In this document: positions 24,321 through 36,269 of the stretch, piece after piece | Layout: every line of letters starts with the position of its first letter | Numbering within the stretch: position 1 is the stretch's first letter | Source: Aedes albopictus | Lineage: Eukaryota; Arthropoda; Insecta; Diptera; Culicidae | NCBI RefSeq assembly: GCF_035046485.1 | Contig: NC_085138.1 | Span: 90,135,228-90,199,227 of the forward strand | Direction: 5' to 3' | Length of the DNA stretch: 64,000 nucleotides | Notes under the pieces: model-generated | What the model saw: the letters and a program-made list of their open reading frames with translations, nothing else | Told to the model about the DNA's origin: nothing | The model's database searches: none | Translations under genes and position numbers: made by a program

Positions 24321-27300
24321 GTGTCAGCCTAATATTGATGTGTACATCAACATCAAGTTTTAATTTACTTCTGTCGTTGAACATTAGAATACATTACGTT
24401 TTAGATGTGTTTATGCAAGGTAACATAATGTATACATCACACGCTAACCTGAAACTACCCATCGCCTGGGTCGATTCTACCCGGATTTTCATGTTGTTAG
24501 CAGTTGTCAGAATCCGGGTAATCCGAAAACCCAGATTGGTTGAATCTGGGTAAAGATCTGGGTAATCGGCACTTTGTCACTTTCCGGCTTGAGAATATGG
24601 CAGCGATCAGGCGAACGCAGGCAATTATGGATGTTTCCACGGAAAATATGAGGATAAATGACGGGAAAACAGTGAAATTCTTCCAGGGAACTGTTTTCCT
24701 GCATCAGGTAAGTGAAAAGCACATGGGAATTAGGAGCTTTTTATCAAAAATCTAAATTGGAAATAAATTAACAAAATCAAGGTCCCGGAGGAGCTGTGTA
24801 CCGGTTACCCAGATTTTGCAACCAACATCGGTAACCCAGATTTGAGTAAAGGTGCCTTTACTCAGATTAGAGTAACTGCAGTTTTGCTCAATCTGGGTCG
24901 CTTTGACACCAATCTGGGTAACCGAGGGTTAGCGTGCAGGAAATCAAATGTTTTATGATGTCAAGAATACTATCCAGAACATCAAAACCTGACGTTTTCA
25001 GATGTTTTTGATGTACAAAAACGTAAGATTCCAACGTTTTTCTGATGTATATTGATGTAAAACACATTAGATTCAGACGTTCCCTGATGTATATTGATGT
25101 ATGAAAACGTTACATTCCAACGTTTTTTCTGATGTTTTGCGATGTATAAAACGTTAAATCTAGACGTTTTTATAAATAGACTAATAGCTGTCCCGGGAAA
25201 CTTTGTCTTCCCAAGCTGTGGTGGTTTGACCACCGACAAACTGACGTGTAGGCTAGTGCAAAGTACCATGAGATGCGCGTCCAAAAGTTCAAATTAAAAA
25301 CCGTTGAAACACTAACGCCATCTGTTGATTTTGGTTCAGAAGTATTTTGACCGAACAATATCGAGCACTCTTAAAAAATACCACGCATACTTGTGTTGAA
25401 ATGGCAAGTTTTTCCAAATGTCGAACGATGCTCTTTTAATGACAATAATAACCTATATTCCCTAAAATTGACAAAGAAAAGGAAAAATAACTGAATACTT
25501 TTGAAAATGCAGCTTTTTGTAAGCGTTGAACACCGATTAATCTCACATAATTTGAATCTTTTCTTGGATTTAGTGTAGAGTGCATGTTTACATTCCGTGG
25601 CGTCGTCGTCGTGGCGTCGCCCTCATCATTGCTGCCTTCGCCGTTGTGTTGCTATTCTGCTAATTTTATATCAGGACACAATCATTTCTCCATAATACCC
25701 AAAGTAAATGTTCCCGGAGCAATCTTTTTCATTACAAGCTCAATTTGATGATGTTAGATTAATGTTTCTAAAATTCAAAAAACCTAGTGGTCGGCCAAGC
25801 TCTCGATATTCTAAGCGGCAGCAGGAGCAGTAGCATCATCGCGACGCTCTTTCGATACGGTTGGTGAGAAAAATATAGCATGCAGATGGTAACAACAGAA
25901 CAGCCACCAATATTTGGTGTCATTCCACTACGGCTAGGACATTGAACATAAATTTCTCAATTTTTTTACTCAAATGTGCAAGTAAACCATAAAAAGCTAC
26001 ATTCTGAGTTCCCGCGTTTTCATATTTATAACCGACTATCACGTGTTTTTATTTACAATCTCCATCTCATCAAGACGACGCCTGCAAAAGCGTCTTCATT
26101 TTGTCAGACGTCACTTTCAGTTTGACATTTGCGACCACTGGCTTTTGAATTGACCGTTTTAAGTTTTCGGTCATGCCTTGATATCGAGAGTCACGTCAGT
26201 TCGTCGGTGGTTTGACAGCTGTTGAGGTCATTGCGGCACAGCACTCTAGATTGGTTTCATTTCGATCATGTTGATTTTCTTCCCAGTTCACGAAAAATCA
26301 CTACTTTGTAAATTTTCTAACTTTATTAGTTGTTTTTCGTAATATTTAATACATATAAACACAGCCACCATGAATACGAATCTAATCATGCAAGAGTCAT
26401 CCTGATCGGTTCAGCCATTCGTAAGTTTTGTTGCCTCAAAGGGACTTGGAACTCATTTTTATTATAAACTAGCTGTCCCGGCAAACGTTGTCTTGCCCAG
26501 CTGTGGTGGTTTGACAACTGTTGAGCTCAAAACGTCACCGCACTCTAGATTGATTTAATTTCGATCGTGTTGATTTCCTTCCCAGCTCATGAAAAATCAA
26601 AATTTTTCATTTTTGTTACTTTTCTAGCTGATTTTCGTAACTTTTTCTACATATAAACACAGCCACCACGAATACGAACCGAACCGTGCAAGGGACATCC
26701 TGATCGGTTCATCCGTTCGTGAGTTTTGTTGCCTCAAAGGCACTTCAAACTCATTTTTATATATATAGATAGATTTAATATATAAACTATAGAGGACGAA
26801 TGTCGCTGCTGTTCCCTTTGTTCTCGTTCGCAAACATGCCGGGTATCTATCTGTCAAACTGCATACTTTTTCGCTTTGACACTTATATCCCTCCCTATCT
26901 CCGCCAGCAAAAGATGTTGCGGCGGCGACGCTGGATCGGCGACGCTGGATCGGCGACGCTGGATTCGTAGTTTATTAACGCTATTCCAGCAAAGCGAGCG
27001 AACGCTCCTGTCAAATCAGCTCAGGCGCGAACCTTTTCCTATATGAATAGACGGGGGTTTGGAGTCAAGCTATCAAAACAACGCGAACTGTTATAGAGGA
27101 GGCGGTAGTGTTCGGCTATTTTTCATCATGGCGTCGGGGACAACAAATTTGAATTTATTTGTTGTAGCTGTCACGTCGGTTCGTCGGTGGTTCAACATCA
27201 GCACGACATTAGCTCATAAAGTAACTTTAGAATCTAACGTTTTTAGATGTATCTTGATGTTTATGAGAACATAGTTTTACATTACATGAAGTTATTTTTT

Positions 27301-27400
27301 AATGTAACATTAGAGCCTGATGTCTTTGAATGTTTCTCGATGCATCATTATAATGATATATACATCAGCATGACGTTACAATTTGATGTAACATCAGGAT
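24320..27400. repeat. Mixed repeats: GATGT-type units and RTE-like LINE tails
   Basis: GATGTATATTGATG / AACGTTxxATTC units occur at 24335-24440, 24945-25170 and 27220-27400. LINE-tail modules that start TAGCTGTCCCGGCAAACG and end CTCATTTTTATATATATAGA lie at about 25186-26465 and 26469-26772. They resemble RTE-type 3' UTRs as I remember them. No coding region is intact. Confidence 0.5.
24441..24938 (+). mobile_element. MITE with CCCAGAT subrepeats, copy 2
   Basis: Same family in the opposite orientation. The ATG at 24597 and the CAG|gtaagtg donor near 24708 are both kept. It interrupts a GATGTATATTGATG-type repeat. Confidence 0.78.
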
Positions 27401-27465
27401 GGACCCCTGAGGTACCCCCGCGGTGATGTTGTAGCTCATCTCGCCTCCCTCGTTGTCATACATTC

Positions 27466-27811
27466 ACTGAACGGCGGCTTGCGGTGAAAATTACTATTCT
27501 GAGGGTCAATTTAAATGCACAACGCCACTAAATTTGTGCAGACTGAGTTTCGTTTTAATTCAACAGAATTATGTTTTCAATTTTACCATGGACTCGATTT
27601 TCAATTAAAAAAAGTTTCTGTTGGCAACCGGATTCGGACCAAGAATCTTGACATCACCATGCTCGCACGCTACCACTCAGCTATCGAACCGGTTGATGTG
27701 AGAAGAAACAAAACGCACACAAGAAGCGTTGGTGGGTCGATGATCATGTTTTGCCATGGTAAATTTAAAAACATTTTTGTGCTTGTCATTACTGCAAAGC
27801 TCCTTTCAGTG
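27466..27811. mobile_element. TIR element with tRNA-like core, copy 1
   Basis: Ends CACTGAACGG and CCTTTCAGTG. Matches 27916-28209 plus 28893-28945 almost base for base. A degenerate tRNA-like A/B-box pair lies on the minus strand near 27620-27690. Confidence 0.7.
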
Positions 27812-28211
27812 TAGCATCCTATTAGAGGGTGTGAACCATTTCGCTTATTCGTTTAACTTTTAGTTAAAATTTGACACTTCGGTAGTAATTTTGCGTCCGG
27901 TTAAAAATAACCCTCACTGAACGGTGGCTTGCGGTGAAAATTACTATTCTGAGGGTCAATTTAAATGCACAACGCCACTAAATTTGTGCAGACTGTGTTT
28001 CGTTTTAATTCAACAGAATTATGTTTTCAATTTTACCATGGACTCGATTTTCAATTAAAAAAAGTTTCTGTTGGCAGCCGGATTCGAACCAAGAACCTTG
28101 ACATCACCAGGCTCGCACGCTACCACTCAGCTATCGAACCGGTTGATGTGAGAAGAAACAAAACGCACACAAAAAGCGTTGGTGGGTCGATGATCATGTT
28201 TTGCCATGGTA

Positions 28212-28892
28212 TTGCGAATATTTTGTTTAGTTTTTCTTTCGTTGCGCAATTTGCGCGCCGGGCAGTTACGCGCAGCTCCACTCCAGTTGCGCGCAGCCAA
28301 TCAGGAGCAAGGAAGCAGACGACGTCGTTTCGCGCCAAAGCTACTCGCAGCACGTTTCTATTGTCTGCGACCAAAACAAACATCGACGCTCGCCAACCGG
28401 CTGACTGTTGTTGTTGATAACTTGCGTGGAAAGGTAAGTTAACTCATTATGGTCCCTTTCGAGATTGTTTTAATAAAATGGAAATAAAACAATATTTTCT
28501 GGAATTGTTACTGATTCGATTGGTTGTGCCATTATTTGTTACATTCAGTCTTGTACTGATCGAACGCGGTTGATACCGGTTGGGTATGTTTTAAGTAATG
28601 CAAATATGGATACTGCCCATGATATGAGATTCACCCTTGCGCACAACTGACTGACAGATCGGTAAAAGTGTGAAACTAAAATTTTTCTTGCTAAGCGCAA
28701 TACTGATTCGATTGGTTGTGCCATTATTTGTTACATTCAGTCTTGTACTGATCGAACGCGGTTGATACCGGTTGGGTATGTTTTAAGTAATGCAAATATG
28801 GATACTGCCCATGATATGAGATTCACCCTTGCGCACAACTGACTGACAGATCGGTAAAAGTGTGAAACTAAAATTTTTCTTGCTAAGCGCAA
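28212..28892 (+). mobile_element. TA-inserted MITE, copy 2, with internal duplication
   Basis: Same family as 2363-2840. The empty site is visible: CCATGG-TA-AATTTAAAAAC at 27751 is interrupted here after TA. It contains a near-perfect 192-base direct duplication (units starting near 28511 and 28703). Confidence 0.82.
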
Positions 28893-28893
28893 T
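28511..28893. repeat. 192-base tandem duplication
   Basis: Two consecutive near-identical copies, starting CTGATTCGATTGGTTGTG and ending GCTAAGCGCAATA. Copy 1 of the MITE (2363-2840) has this segment only once, so the duplication happened after insertion or in a sub-lineage. Confidence 0.88.
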
Positions 28894-29179
28894 AAATTTA
28901 AAAACATTTTTATGCTTGTCATTACTGCAAGGCTCCTTTCAGTGTACTCCCGACCAGGGTTAGTTTTGACAATCCGATAGTTATTTTTTGTACGCAATGA
29001 TTTGGCTGCGTACTGAATTTTGTTTCAAATAACTACTCGTCTGTCAAATTTAAAATGGGCCGTCCCCGTAGTTATTTTTTAACCATCCGATGCAAAATAA
29101 CTACCGAAGTGTCAAATTTCAACTAAAAGTTAAACGAATAAGCGAAATGGTTCACACCCTCTGGAAGTAGCTCTCTAGT

Positions 29180-29290
29180 ATCCTGCTTAAGCTAACCGGG
29201 ACTCCTAGGTAATGTATGGCGCACTCGGTGGAGGCCCAGCTGATGCTGTTGAACGCATTCTTCACGTCCAGCGTGACGACCGCACAACAG
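29180..29290 (-). pseudogene. LINE reverse transcriptase scrap (R1-like)
   Basis: Minus strand VTLDVKNAFNSISWASTECA, the first catalytic block of an R1-type reverse transcriptase. Confidence 0.6.
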
Positions 29291-29504
29291 CGGTTCCCGT
29301 TCGCTTCTTTTGGAGCGCTATCTCGAACTTTCGGTTACAGTGACGATTCGTTCGTTGAGAGCTCGTTAGATGGGCTGTCTCGATGGTTGAATGTTCACTG
29401 GTTGGGGCAAAACCCAAATAAAAAGCACTGTCAATGTCAAAATAGATGTCAAAACGAGTTTGACGTCTGACCGCCGTCGCATCACAGCTTCTGTATACAG
29501 AACG

Positions 29505-30197
29505 TTTGCGCAAGTATGTGAGTATTCCGTGACATATTTCTCGTCACTTGCGTGTGTCTAGAGTATTTTGATCAGTTGTCAGTTGCCCCAACGAACGATC
29601 ACGATTCGCTAATCGGGGCGCAGTCACATAACATAAGTGGAACTCCGTAGTCAGAACGAAGGAAAAAGTTGTATTCTTTTTCAGCACGCGAAACTGTTAT
29701 ATCTTTTATAAAAGGCATCGAACTGTCATTTAGTTTAGTAAACAAAAAACATCTGATCGAACCAGTATTCCAGTTTTGGCAAAGAATACAGGAACGAAGA
29801 TTGGCATCTGAGATATGCGTAAAACAAGCTGATGTAAAACCACTTATTCATTTTGTCATAATTTCATTGAAATCTTCGAAATAACACATCCACGTTCAAC
29901 ATATCGATGTCCCTTTATATTTAAAGGTAGAAAACGCATTTTTGACTTGAGTTTACAAAGTTTCATCACATTTATATCCTACTAGCTGTCCCAGCAAACG
30001 TCGTACTGCCTGCCTACTGTGTTTTTTGACACACAGCTCCGTAGGGACGTCCCCCGCAATGTCATCTGTATGGGTGCCCCCCGTTCCAAAGACCGGAGAG
30101 GTCTCACACCAAGCTAAGAACCTTCCCCAGCCTCAAACATACCCGCATACAAAATTTCACATCGATCGGAGCAGTAGTTTCCGAATCCATAGCGGTC

Positions 30198-30229
<32 letters not shown>

Positions 30230-30745
30230 GGAAATTCATTTTTATATATATAGATTTTAGATCTCCACGTACTGCCAGTCTAGACCTATGAGATCTTTGT
30301 TTTACTTCGCAGCAATGAAGAATGGTATACTTGCTGGAAAATAGTATAGCAATAATGTTATAATGCATTTGACATTCCGATGCCCCGTATACCAGTGTAC
30401 GAAATAGAAAAGGCATCAACTTTTTGAGCCAGAGTTCCACTTATGTTATGTGGCGCAGTCGTGACCCAACCAGCGAATCCGGACTGTACCCATTTATGAG
30501 TTGGGCCGCCCAACTTGAAAATGGGTATTTTTAAATGGAGCCTCTTGAAGAGCGACAGAGATAGCAATGAAAAAATGGGTATTCTGATGGGAGCGTGCAA
30601 GTATGTGAGTGTTCCGTGACGTATTTCTCGTCACTTGCGTGTGTCTAGAGAATTTTGATCAGTTGTCAGTTGCCCCAACGAACGAACACGATTCGCTAAT
30701 CGGGGCGCAGTCGTGACCCAACCAGCGAATCCGGACTGTACGTAC
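29505..30745. repeat. Direct repeats flanking an RTE-like tail
   Basis: A 120-base segment (CACTTGCGTGTGTCTAGAG ... ATCGGGGCGCAGTC) occurs at about 29510-29625 and 30600-30715. A further CGCAGTCGTGACCCAACCAG copy is at about 30455. Between them lies the LINE-tail module. Confidence 0.65.
29983..30256 (+). mobile_element. RTE-like LINE tail with (CAGA)n
   Basis: Starts CTAGCTGTCCCAGCAAACGT and ends TTCATTTTTATATATATAGA. Eight CAGA units near 30199-30229 make the only long microsatellite here. Confidence 0.55.
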
Positions 30746-30769
30746 AGCCGTAATATAGTCCACCGTGGA

Positions 30770-30895
30770 TCGACCCTTCCGGCGCTTTCCAGTAGATAGA
30801 TTGGTCTGTATGCCGACGGGTCGCCGGGTGGCTTCCAAGGTTTGAGCAGTAGAACCAATATTTGACCTTTACCACCTCTCAGAAACTTCACCTCT
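30770..30895 (-). pseudogene. LINE reverse transcriptase scrap, upstream part
   Basis: Minus strand RFLRGGKGQILVLLLKPWKP then PGDPSAYRPIYLLESAG, the block that precedes the LDVKNAF motif in the same type of enzyme. It and 29180-29290 are likely one old LINE opened by later insertions. Confidence 0.6.
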
Positions 30896-30899
30896 GTCT

Positions 30900-31560
30900 A
30901 CACTGAGAAAAAAAAACATAGTAAAATTAATAATTCAACCATGTTTAATTTTACCATGCCGAAAAATAGTCGTAATGAACATGATATCAGTAATGACTAC
31001 TATGTTTTCCTTACAATTACCATAATTTGACGATCAAGCTCATAGTAATCAATACCATCAAACGTGGTTATCTTGATTACGCTATTCGTGATTGTGAGAA
31101 CCATGTTCATGTTTTCCAATGCAATTCTCATGCTTAGTCACACCTTTTCCGTAAGTTTTTCTCGTTATCGGCCATTTCCACAGAATAAAATGTTTGCCAC
31201 GTCGGTTTCATAAAAAAAAAACAATTTGTGATAGATAATTAAAGCAAAAAAAGCAAAAAGCAAACAAAGAAGTTCCACCGGGGTCGAAAACAACACATCT
31301 AGTAACAGCGTTGCATTCAACACTGACGACGACGCCAAGGCCTTCTCCACTAGTGCAAATTCTTTTCTCATATTCACCGTCGATTGTTTCACTTCTATCT
31401 CTGTTGGATCAGAAGATAGGCGCACGCTGTGTGCTGATTGATTCCTGTTAGAACGGTTGGTCGTCGTCGTCGATACGATGGGGACCGTGTGCGGGATGCC
31501 TTTATTGTCATCGCATATAGCAGAAAGTCGTTGGGGCCGATTAAGGTTTTTTTTTTTAAG
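30900..31560. other. No recognised feature
   Basis: A hydrophobic 86-codon frame on the minus strand (31165-31425) has no family I recognise and no splice or homology support. Confidence 0.35.
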
Positions 31561-31579
31561 TTCGTGAAATACATGTTGG

Positions 31580-33245
31580 TTTTACAGCTAACTACAGGGT
31601 TTAAACTGTTTTGACCAAATTTGGAGCATTTTCCCATAGTTTTCATAGGGTGACGCTAGAACAAATCGTTTTATTGCTTTATCTTTTTTGTTTCAAATTT
31701 ATCGTCAAAGTTGTCTAAGAACCACTTTTAGAGCTTCCAAAAACGCGCATTTTCGTGCGCTGAGAATGTTGCTACGTCATTCCGTTCAAAAGATATTGAT
31801 GATTTTCTAGAAAAATAGGTACTTTTCAAGTATTTTTCACTTGAGTTACAAAAATAACACCCCTCTAATTTTTTGATATGTTTTATAACAACATTTCTTC
31901 TTTTGAATGCGGGCAAAAGATATTTTTTATGTTTGCCCCAACCCGTCAAAACACCTTTTTAAAAAACTATGATTTTTCAAGAAAAATGCCTATATCTTTT
32001 GAACCAAAAGAGATAACGACCATCTCAGCGCACGAAACGACGCGTCTTCAAATGCTCTACAAGTGTTTCTTGGGCGACTTTGATGAAAAATCGAAACTGA
32101 AAAAGTTAACGCCAGAAAACCGGTTTTTCTTGAACCACCCTAAGCTTATTCAGAAAAATACGTCTAGATCGATCAATTTTAAAGCTACATAAAAAGTGTC
32201 TTCGGCAAACTTGCTCAGAATTAATAGATCTACAACTTTCCCGAAGAACGTATACAGTTATTCTTGGAAATAAAAAAGTTTGCTTACCAATTTCTTTGAA
32301 AATATGGACCACCCTAATTTTCGCAACACAGGGGATGGACAACATGTTTGAGATAGGCAACTTTTTTTCTCTCACAAAAAAGTTCAAAACGCTATAATTT
32401 TTCATAGAGTGCATCAAAAACTCCCAAATTTTGACTGTTTGTTCACCTATTATATGTGCATAATTGGTACAAATTTGAGCTCGATTGGTTGATCTTTCGC
32501 GAAGTTAGAATCGTTCTGGTAAAACACAATTTTTTAGATAACTAATTTTTGAACTGTCATATCTCGAAAACCAGAGCACCGAATTCAATGAACTTTTGAA
32601 CGTTTATCAACAATACATTGACGCTTCTCATGTCATTAAAACATATAAAGTTTTTGAACGTTGTAAAATGTTATCATGGATTGAAACTTTTTGGATCTTT
32701 CTTTAAAAAATGTAAATTTTTTACATCAATGTCATTAAATTTTAGTGTTGATATCCAAAGATTTTCTGCTTCTGTTCTCAAGATATGTATCTCTGATAAG
32801 AACTATTAGAGCCTATTTGGATTGTAAGAATGACACATGTATGATATTGTAAATTTGACTTATTTTCCTCTAATGGGTAAAAATGTCAAACCGGTATAAC
32901 TTTATTCATCGTGAGAAAATATTACATTTTATAGCGTCGTTTGAAGTATCAATATATTGTTGATAAACGTTTCATTCGATTCGGTTCACTGGTTTCCGAG
33001 ATATGACAGTTCAAAAATTAGTTGTCTAAAAAATAGTGTTTTACCAGAACGATTCTAACTTCGCGAAAGATTGACCAATCGAGCTCAAATTTGTACCAAT
33101 CCCACCAATACATATAATAGGTGAACAAACAGTCAAAATTTGAGAATTTTTGATGCACTCTATGAAAAGTTACAGCATGTTGAACATTTTTGTGAGAGAA
33201 AAAACTAGGAGTGTGTAATGTCTGAGACATAACCGCAATGTTGAC
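31580..33245. repeat. Large inverted-repeat region
   Basis: Arms at about 32360-32610 and 32945-33215 are inverted copies (AGCGAAGTTAGAATCG..., CAAATTTGAGCTCGATTGGT). A second, weaker inverted pair involves 31735-31850 and 31965-32070. AT-rich, non-coding. Confidence 0.65.
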
Positions 33246-33427
33246 GTAGGACTAATTTTTAACGCATAATAAAGAATTTGGGGCTCACAGATGAAGTAAA
33301 CGTGTATCTATTCAGCAAAAATAACGGCCAGAGTAAAATCACTATATGCTAAAGACTCGAAATCTGGCGATTGTTGCTGGTGATGATGATTCTCGTATCA
33401 TGACGATGATGCTGCCGAGCAATGCCT

Positions 33428-33665
33428 TTAAGGTTGAAGGATTCGTCATTGAAATAATCGTCATCATTGAAAATTCGAAAGCAGTTTTCTCGTACAAAGC
33501 TGAAATTTCCGCAGTGAAAATGTATTCACTGTATTGCGGCTGAAGATTGGAGTACAGTGAACTTATTTTCACTGCAGAAATTTCAGTTTAGAATGAGAAA
33601 ACTGCTTCCGAACTTTCAATGATGACGATTATGTCAATGACGAATCCTTCAACCTTAAAGCGCAT
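33428..33665. mobile_element. Palindromic MITE
   Basis: TTTAAGGTTGAAGGATTCGT on the left, its complement on the right; inner arms GAAATTTC-GCAGTGAAAAT around a centre near 33545. Confidence 0.78.
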
Positions 33666-33899
33666 TTGACAGGTATCCTACTCGATTGGAATGACATTGA
33701 CAGTAAATTTGGAATTCCAAATACTAAATATACAGCGGTGTATATTTAGTATAAAAATTAAACTTTATCGATAAACTAAACTATAAAAAATTAGAATAAG
33801 TTGAATTTTTAGAAATAATTGAATAATGCTCCAAATAACTCTTTCGGAAGTTTTGGGGCCCTTAAAAGGACCATTTTGGTATAATTCATTGCCACTCAT

Positions 33900-34090
33900 G
33901 CCGCCACCACCGATTGATCCGAAAAGAATCGAGGCTTCATTGGACAGAGGGCGGTGCCACCCGCTTGCTCATCCGTTGAAGCGGATCTTTTTTGGGATCT
34001 TGCTGCCGCTCGGCGCTGTCCGTCCGCTGCTGTGTGTGCCGATGAAATGATCGAACTGAGTGTGTGCACCTCTTATATAAGTTTCGTCGT
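33900..34090 (-). pseudogene. Histone-like gene remnant, copy C
   Basis: Minus strand: a TATATAA box near 34074-34081, a TCAGTT initiator-like motif, then a coding scrap (about 33950-34020) sharing GGCAGCAAGATCC and AAGATCCGC with the better copy at 37030-37260. No stem-loop was found after it. Confidence 0.35.
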
Positions 34091-34480
34091 GTCGCCTCAC
34101 ACAACTATGCTTGATTGGGATTGGTTGGGTAAGACTGACCTCGAGCTTTTACTAATTTTCAGCTCCAGCCTCAGTCAAGGCACATCATTCAATTGAGCCC
34201 CAGCTAGGAAGCATAAATTTGTGGTGTTGTAGGTTTAAAGCTTTTACCATAGTTGATGACGTCAAACCCGACATCAACCTATCATTCACCTATTTTGATT
34301 TTGGCCACCAAACCCAACATAGACCCAATAGTTGATCGATGTTGGTCCAACAGTGGCCCAACATTCGATAAAAATTGACCCGACTTAAACCCGACATTCG
34401 ACATTTTTTCAGTCTGGCGGAATCCAGGAAGAAATCAGAGGGAATAGCTTTCATACCCCTAGATTAGCAGATGCAGCTCC

Positions 34481-35685
34481 AACTGGGCTACTTTCCATCC
34501 AGGTGGAAGGTAGGCAAAGTGATTCCCATCCTGAAGCCCGGGAAGGACCCGACCAACGCGTCAAGCTACCGGCCCATCTCCCTGCTATCAGCAGCTAGCA
34601 AGGTTTTTGAGCGCATCATTCTCCAGCGCTTGATGGAGCACATCGAAGAACACGACCTCATCGTTCCGGAGCAGTTCGGATTCTGACGAGGGCACTCCAC
34701 CGCTCACCAGTTGGTTCGAGTTGAAAACGCCATCCACCGCAACACTGCCCTATCCAACAACACGGCGATGGTCCTCCTGGACGTCGAGAAGGCCTTCGAC
34801 AACGTCTGGCACGACGGCCTCGTCTACAAGCTGGTGCAGGCAGGATTCCCGACCTACCTGACGAAAATGGTAAGCAACTATCTCGCAAATCGATCTTTCC
34901 GAGTCCATTTCGCAGGAACAGAATCCGAACTGCAGGCGGTCCCAGCAGGAGTTCCCCAAGGCAGTCTCCTGGGCCCGATACTGTACAACCTGTACACGTC
35001 GGACATCCCGCCACTCCCCGGTGGGTGCATATTGGCACTCTACGCCGATGACAGCGCGATCGTAGCGAATGGTCGAACGCCCACGATCTACAGATCCCGG
35101 ATCCAGCAGGGCGTAACGGCCTACGTCGGCTACCTCACGAGCTGGAAAATAAAAGTCAACGAAGCCAAGAGCCAGACCATCGTCTTCCGGCATCGACCAT
35201 CACCGAAGCTCCTCCCTCCATCGGACTGCTACATCCGGTTCGACGGCCACATTGTTCCCTGGTCGGATGAAGTTGGCTACCTTGGGGTGGTCATGGACAA
35301 CAAAAGGACCTACCGGACGCACACCGAGAACCTGAAGAACAGATGCATTGGTCTGTTAAAGTCTCTGTACCCGCTGATCTCTCGGCGATCCCGACTTTCG
35401 CGACGGAACAAGCTAGCCGTCTTCAAAACCGTCATCGCCCCCGTGGTGAACTACGCCATGCCTGTGTGGGGAACGTGTGCGGAAACCCACAAGAAGAAGC
35501 TGCAGGTGGTCCAGAACCGACTGCTTCGCCTTATTCTGAACGCCCCCTACGATACTAGGATCAGCGAGCTGCACCGAAACGCAGGCATCAAGACCGTCAA
35601 GGAACGGATCGAGGAAGGAATCGACGGCTTCATCGAAAGCGCTGCTCGATCAGAACACCCGCTCATCCGAGCGTTGGTTGATTAG
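34481..35685 (+). pseudogene. Jockey-type reverse transcriptase remnant
   Basis: Reads GYFPSRWKVGKVIPILKPGK, then SSYRPISLLSAASKVFERII, an in-frame TGA at 34684-34686, then VLLDVEKAFDNVW, AGVPQGSLLGPILYNLY and LYADDSAIVA (the YADD codons are at about 35042-35053). The Jockey-style tail ends near LHRNAGIKTVKERIE. No RNase H follows, as expected for Jockey. The only disabling change seen in the remaining part is that one stop; the large defect is the missing 5' part. Confidence 0.85.
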
Positions 35686-35921
35686 GATTTTTCAAATTTT
35701 TAGGATAAGTAGGTTAAGTAGAATAAAAAATTAAAATTACCAAGTTTGTAAACACACAAACACACAAACACAAGACACTCGTTAAGAAACTAAATTAAAA
35801 AGCAACATCAAAAGCAATCAAACAAAAATCAAAGGATGAAAAGACAAGATCTGTAACACTTAATCATAAAATTTATTGTAAACACAAAATGACTGAATAA
35901 ACAAAATTTAAAATTGGAAAA
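34481..35921 (+). mobile_element. 5'-truncated Jockey-type LINE copy
   Basis: Flanked by AGATGCAGCTCC at 34469-34480 and again at 35922-35933, a 12-bp target duplication. It lacks everything upstream of the reverse transcriptase fingers, typical of incomplete reverse transcription. The 3' region is A-rich with AATAAAC near the end. It landed inside the histone-like repeat described at 33900-37800. Confidence 0.82.
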
Positions 35922-36269
35922 AGATGCAGCTCCTCCCAATCGGCTGGCCCAGAATATTTCATTTGCATGGCCCGCCCCGCATGCTTCAGACGCTTCAAAT
36001 GATTAATCAACACAGAAATGAGAATTTTTTTTCTCTAAGCGTTAAAGTAAACAAAATATTGGAAGATTTAGATCATTTTAATTCGAAAATTGTTAGAGTT
36101 AAACACTGTTTTACGGAAAACAGTTCTGATAGGGTAATGCGTTGCTGAATTCTGGCTGGAACCATTAGTGGCCGGAATTCAATCATTCATTTTTCGGGTG
36201 AACCACACTTTTCTCGATTGATGGAGTAAAATTATCTGATTTACAACTCTTGAAGAATCATTTTTTGGT

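Larger units (their letters stand above)
27914..28945. mobile_element. TIR element with tRNA-like core, copy 2, interrupted
   Basis: Second copy of the element at 27466-27811, split by the TA-inserted MITE. On the minus strand near 28053-28135 it keeps an A box (TAGCTGAGTGGTAGCG) and a perfect B box (GGTTCGAATCC). Confidence 0.72.
27834..29163. mobile_element. TIR element hosting two nested insertions
   Basis: AGAGGGTGTGAACCATTTCG at the left is repeated inverted at 29143-29163, with arms of about 80 bases. It contains the previous element, which contains the TA MITE, so three insertions are stacked. Confidence 0.72.

Noticed and set aside
28053..28140. Possible functional tRNA gene (clear A and B boxes)
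   Set aside because: No convincing acceptor stem pairing; it is part of a repeated element with a second, mutated copy at 27620-27690. The same applies to the tRNA-like parts of SINEs at 43750, 44000, 47450 and 62330.
30026..30253. 75-codon frame with repeated QTDR residues
   Set aside because: Translation of the (CAGA)n microsatellite in a LINE tail.
31165..31425. 86-codon hydrophobic frame
   Set aside because: No family similarity, no splice signals in consistent phase, AT-rich repeat surroundings.
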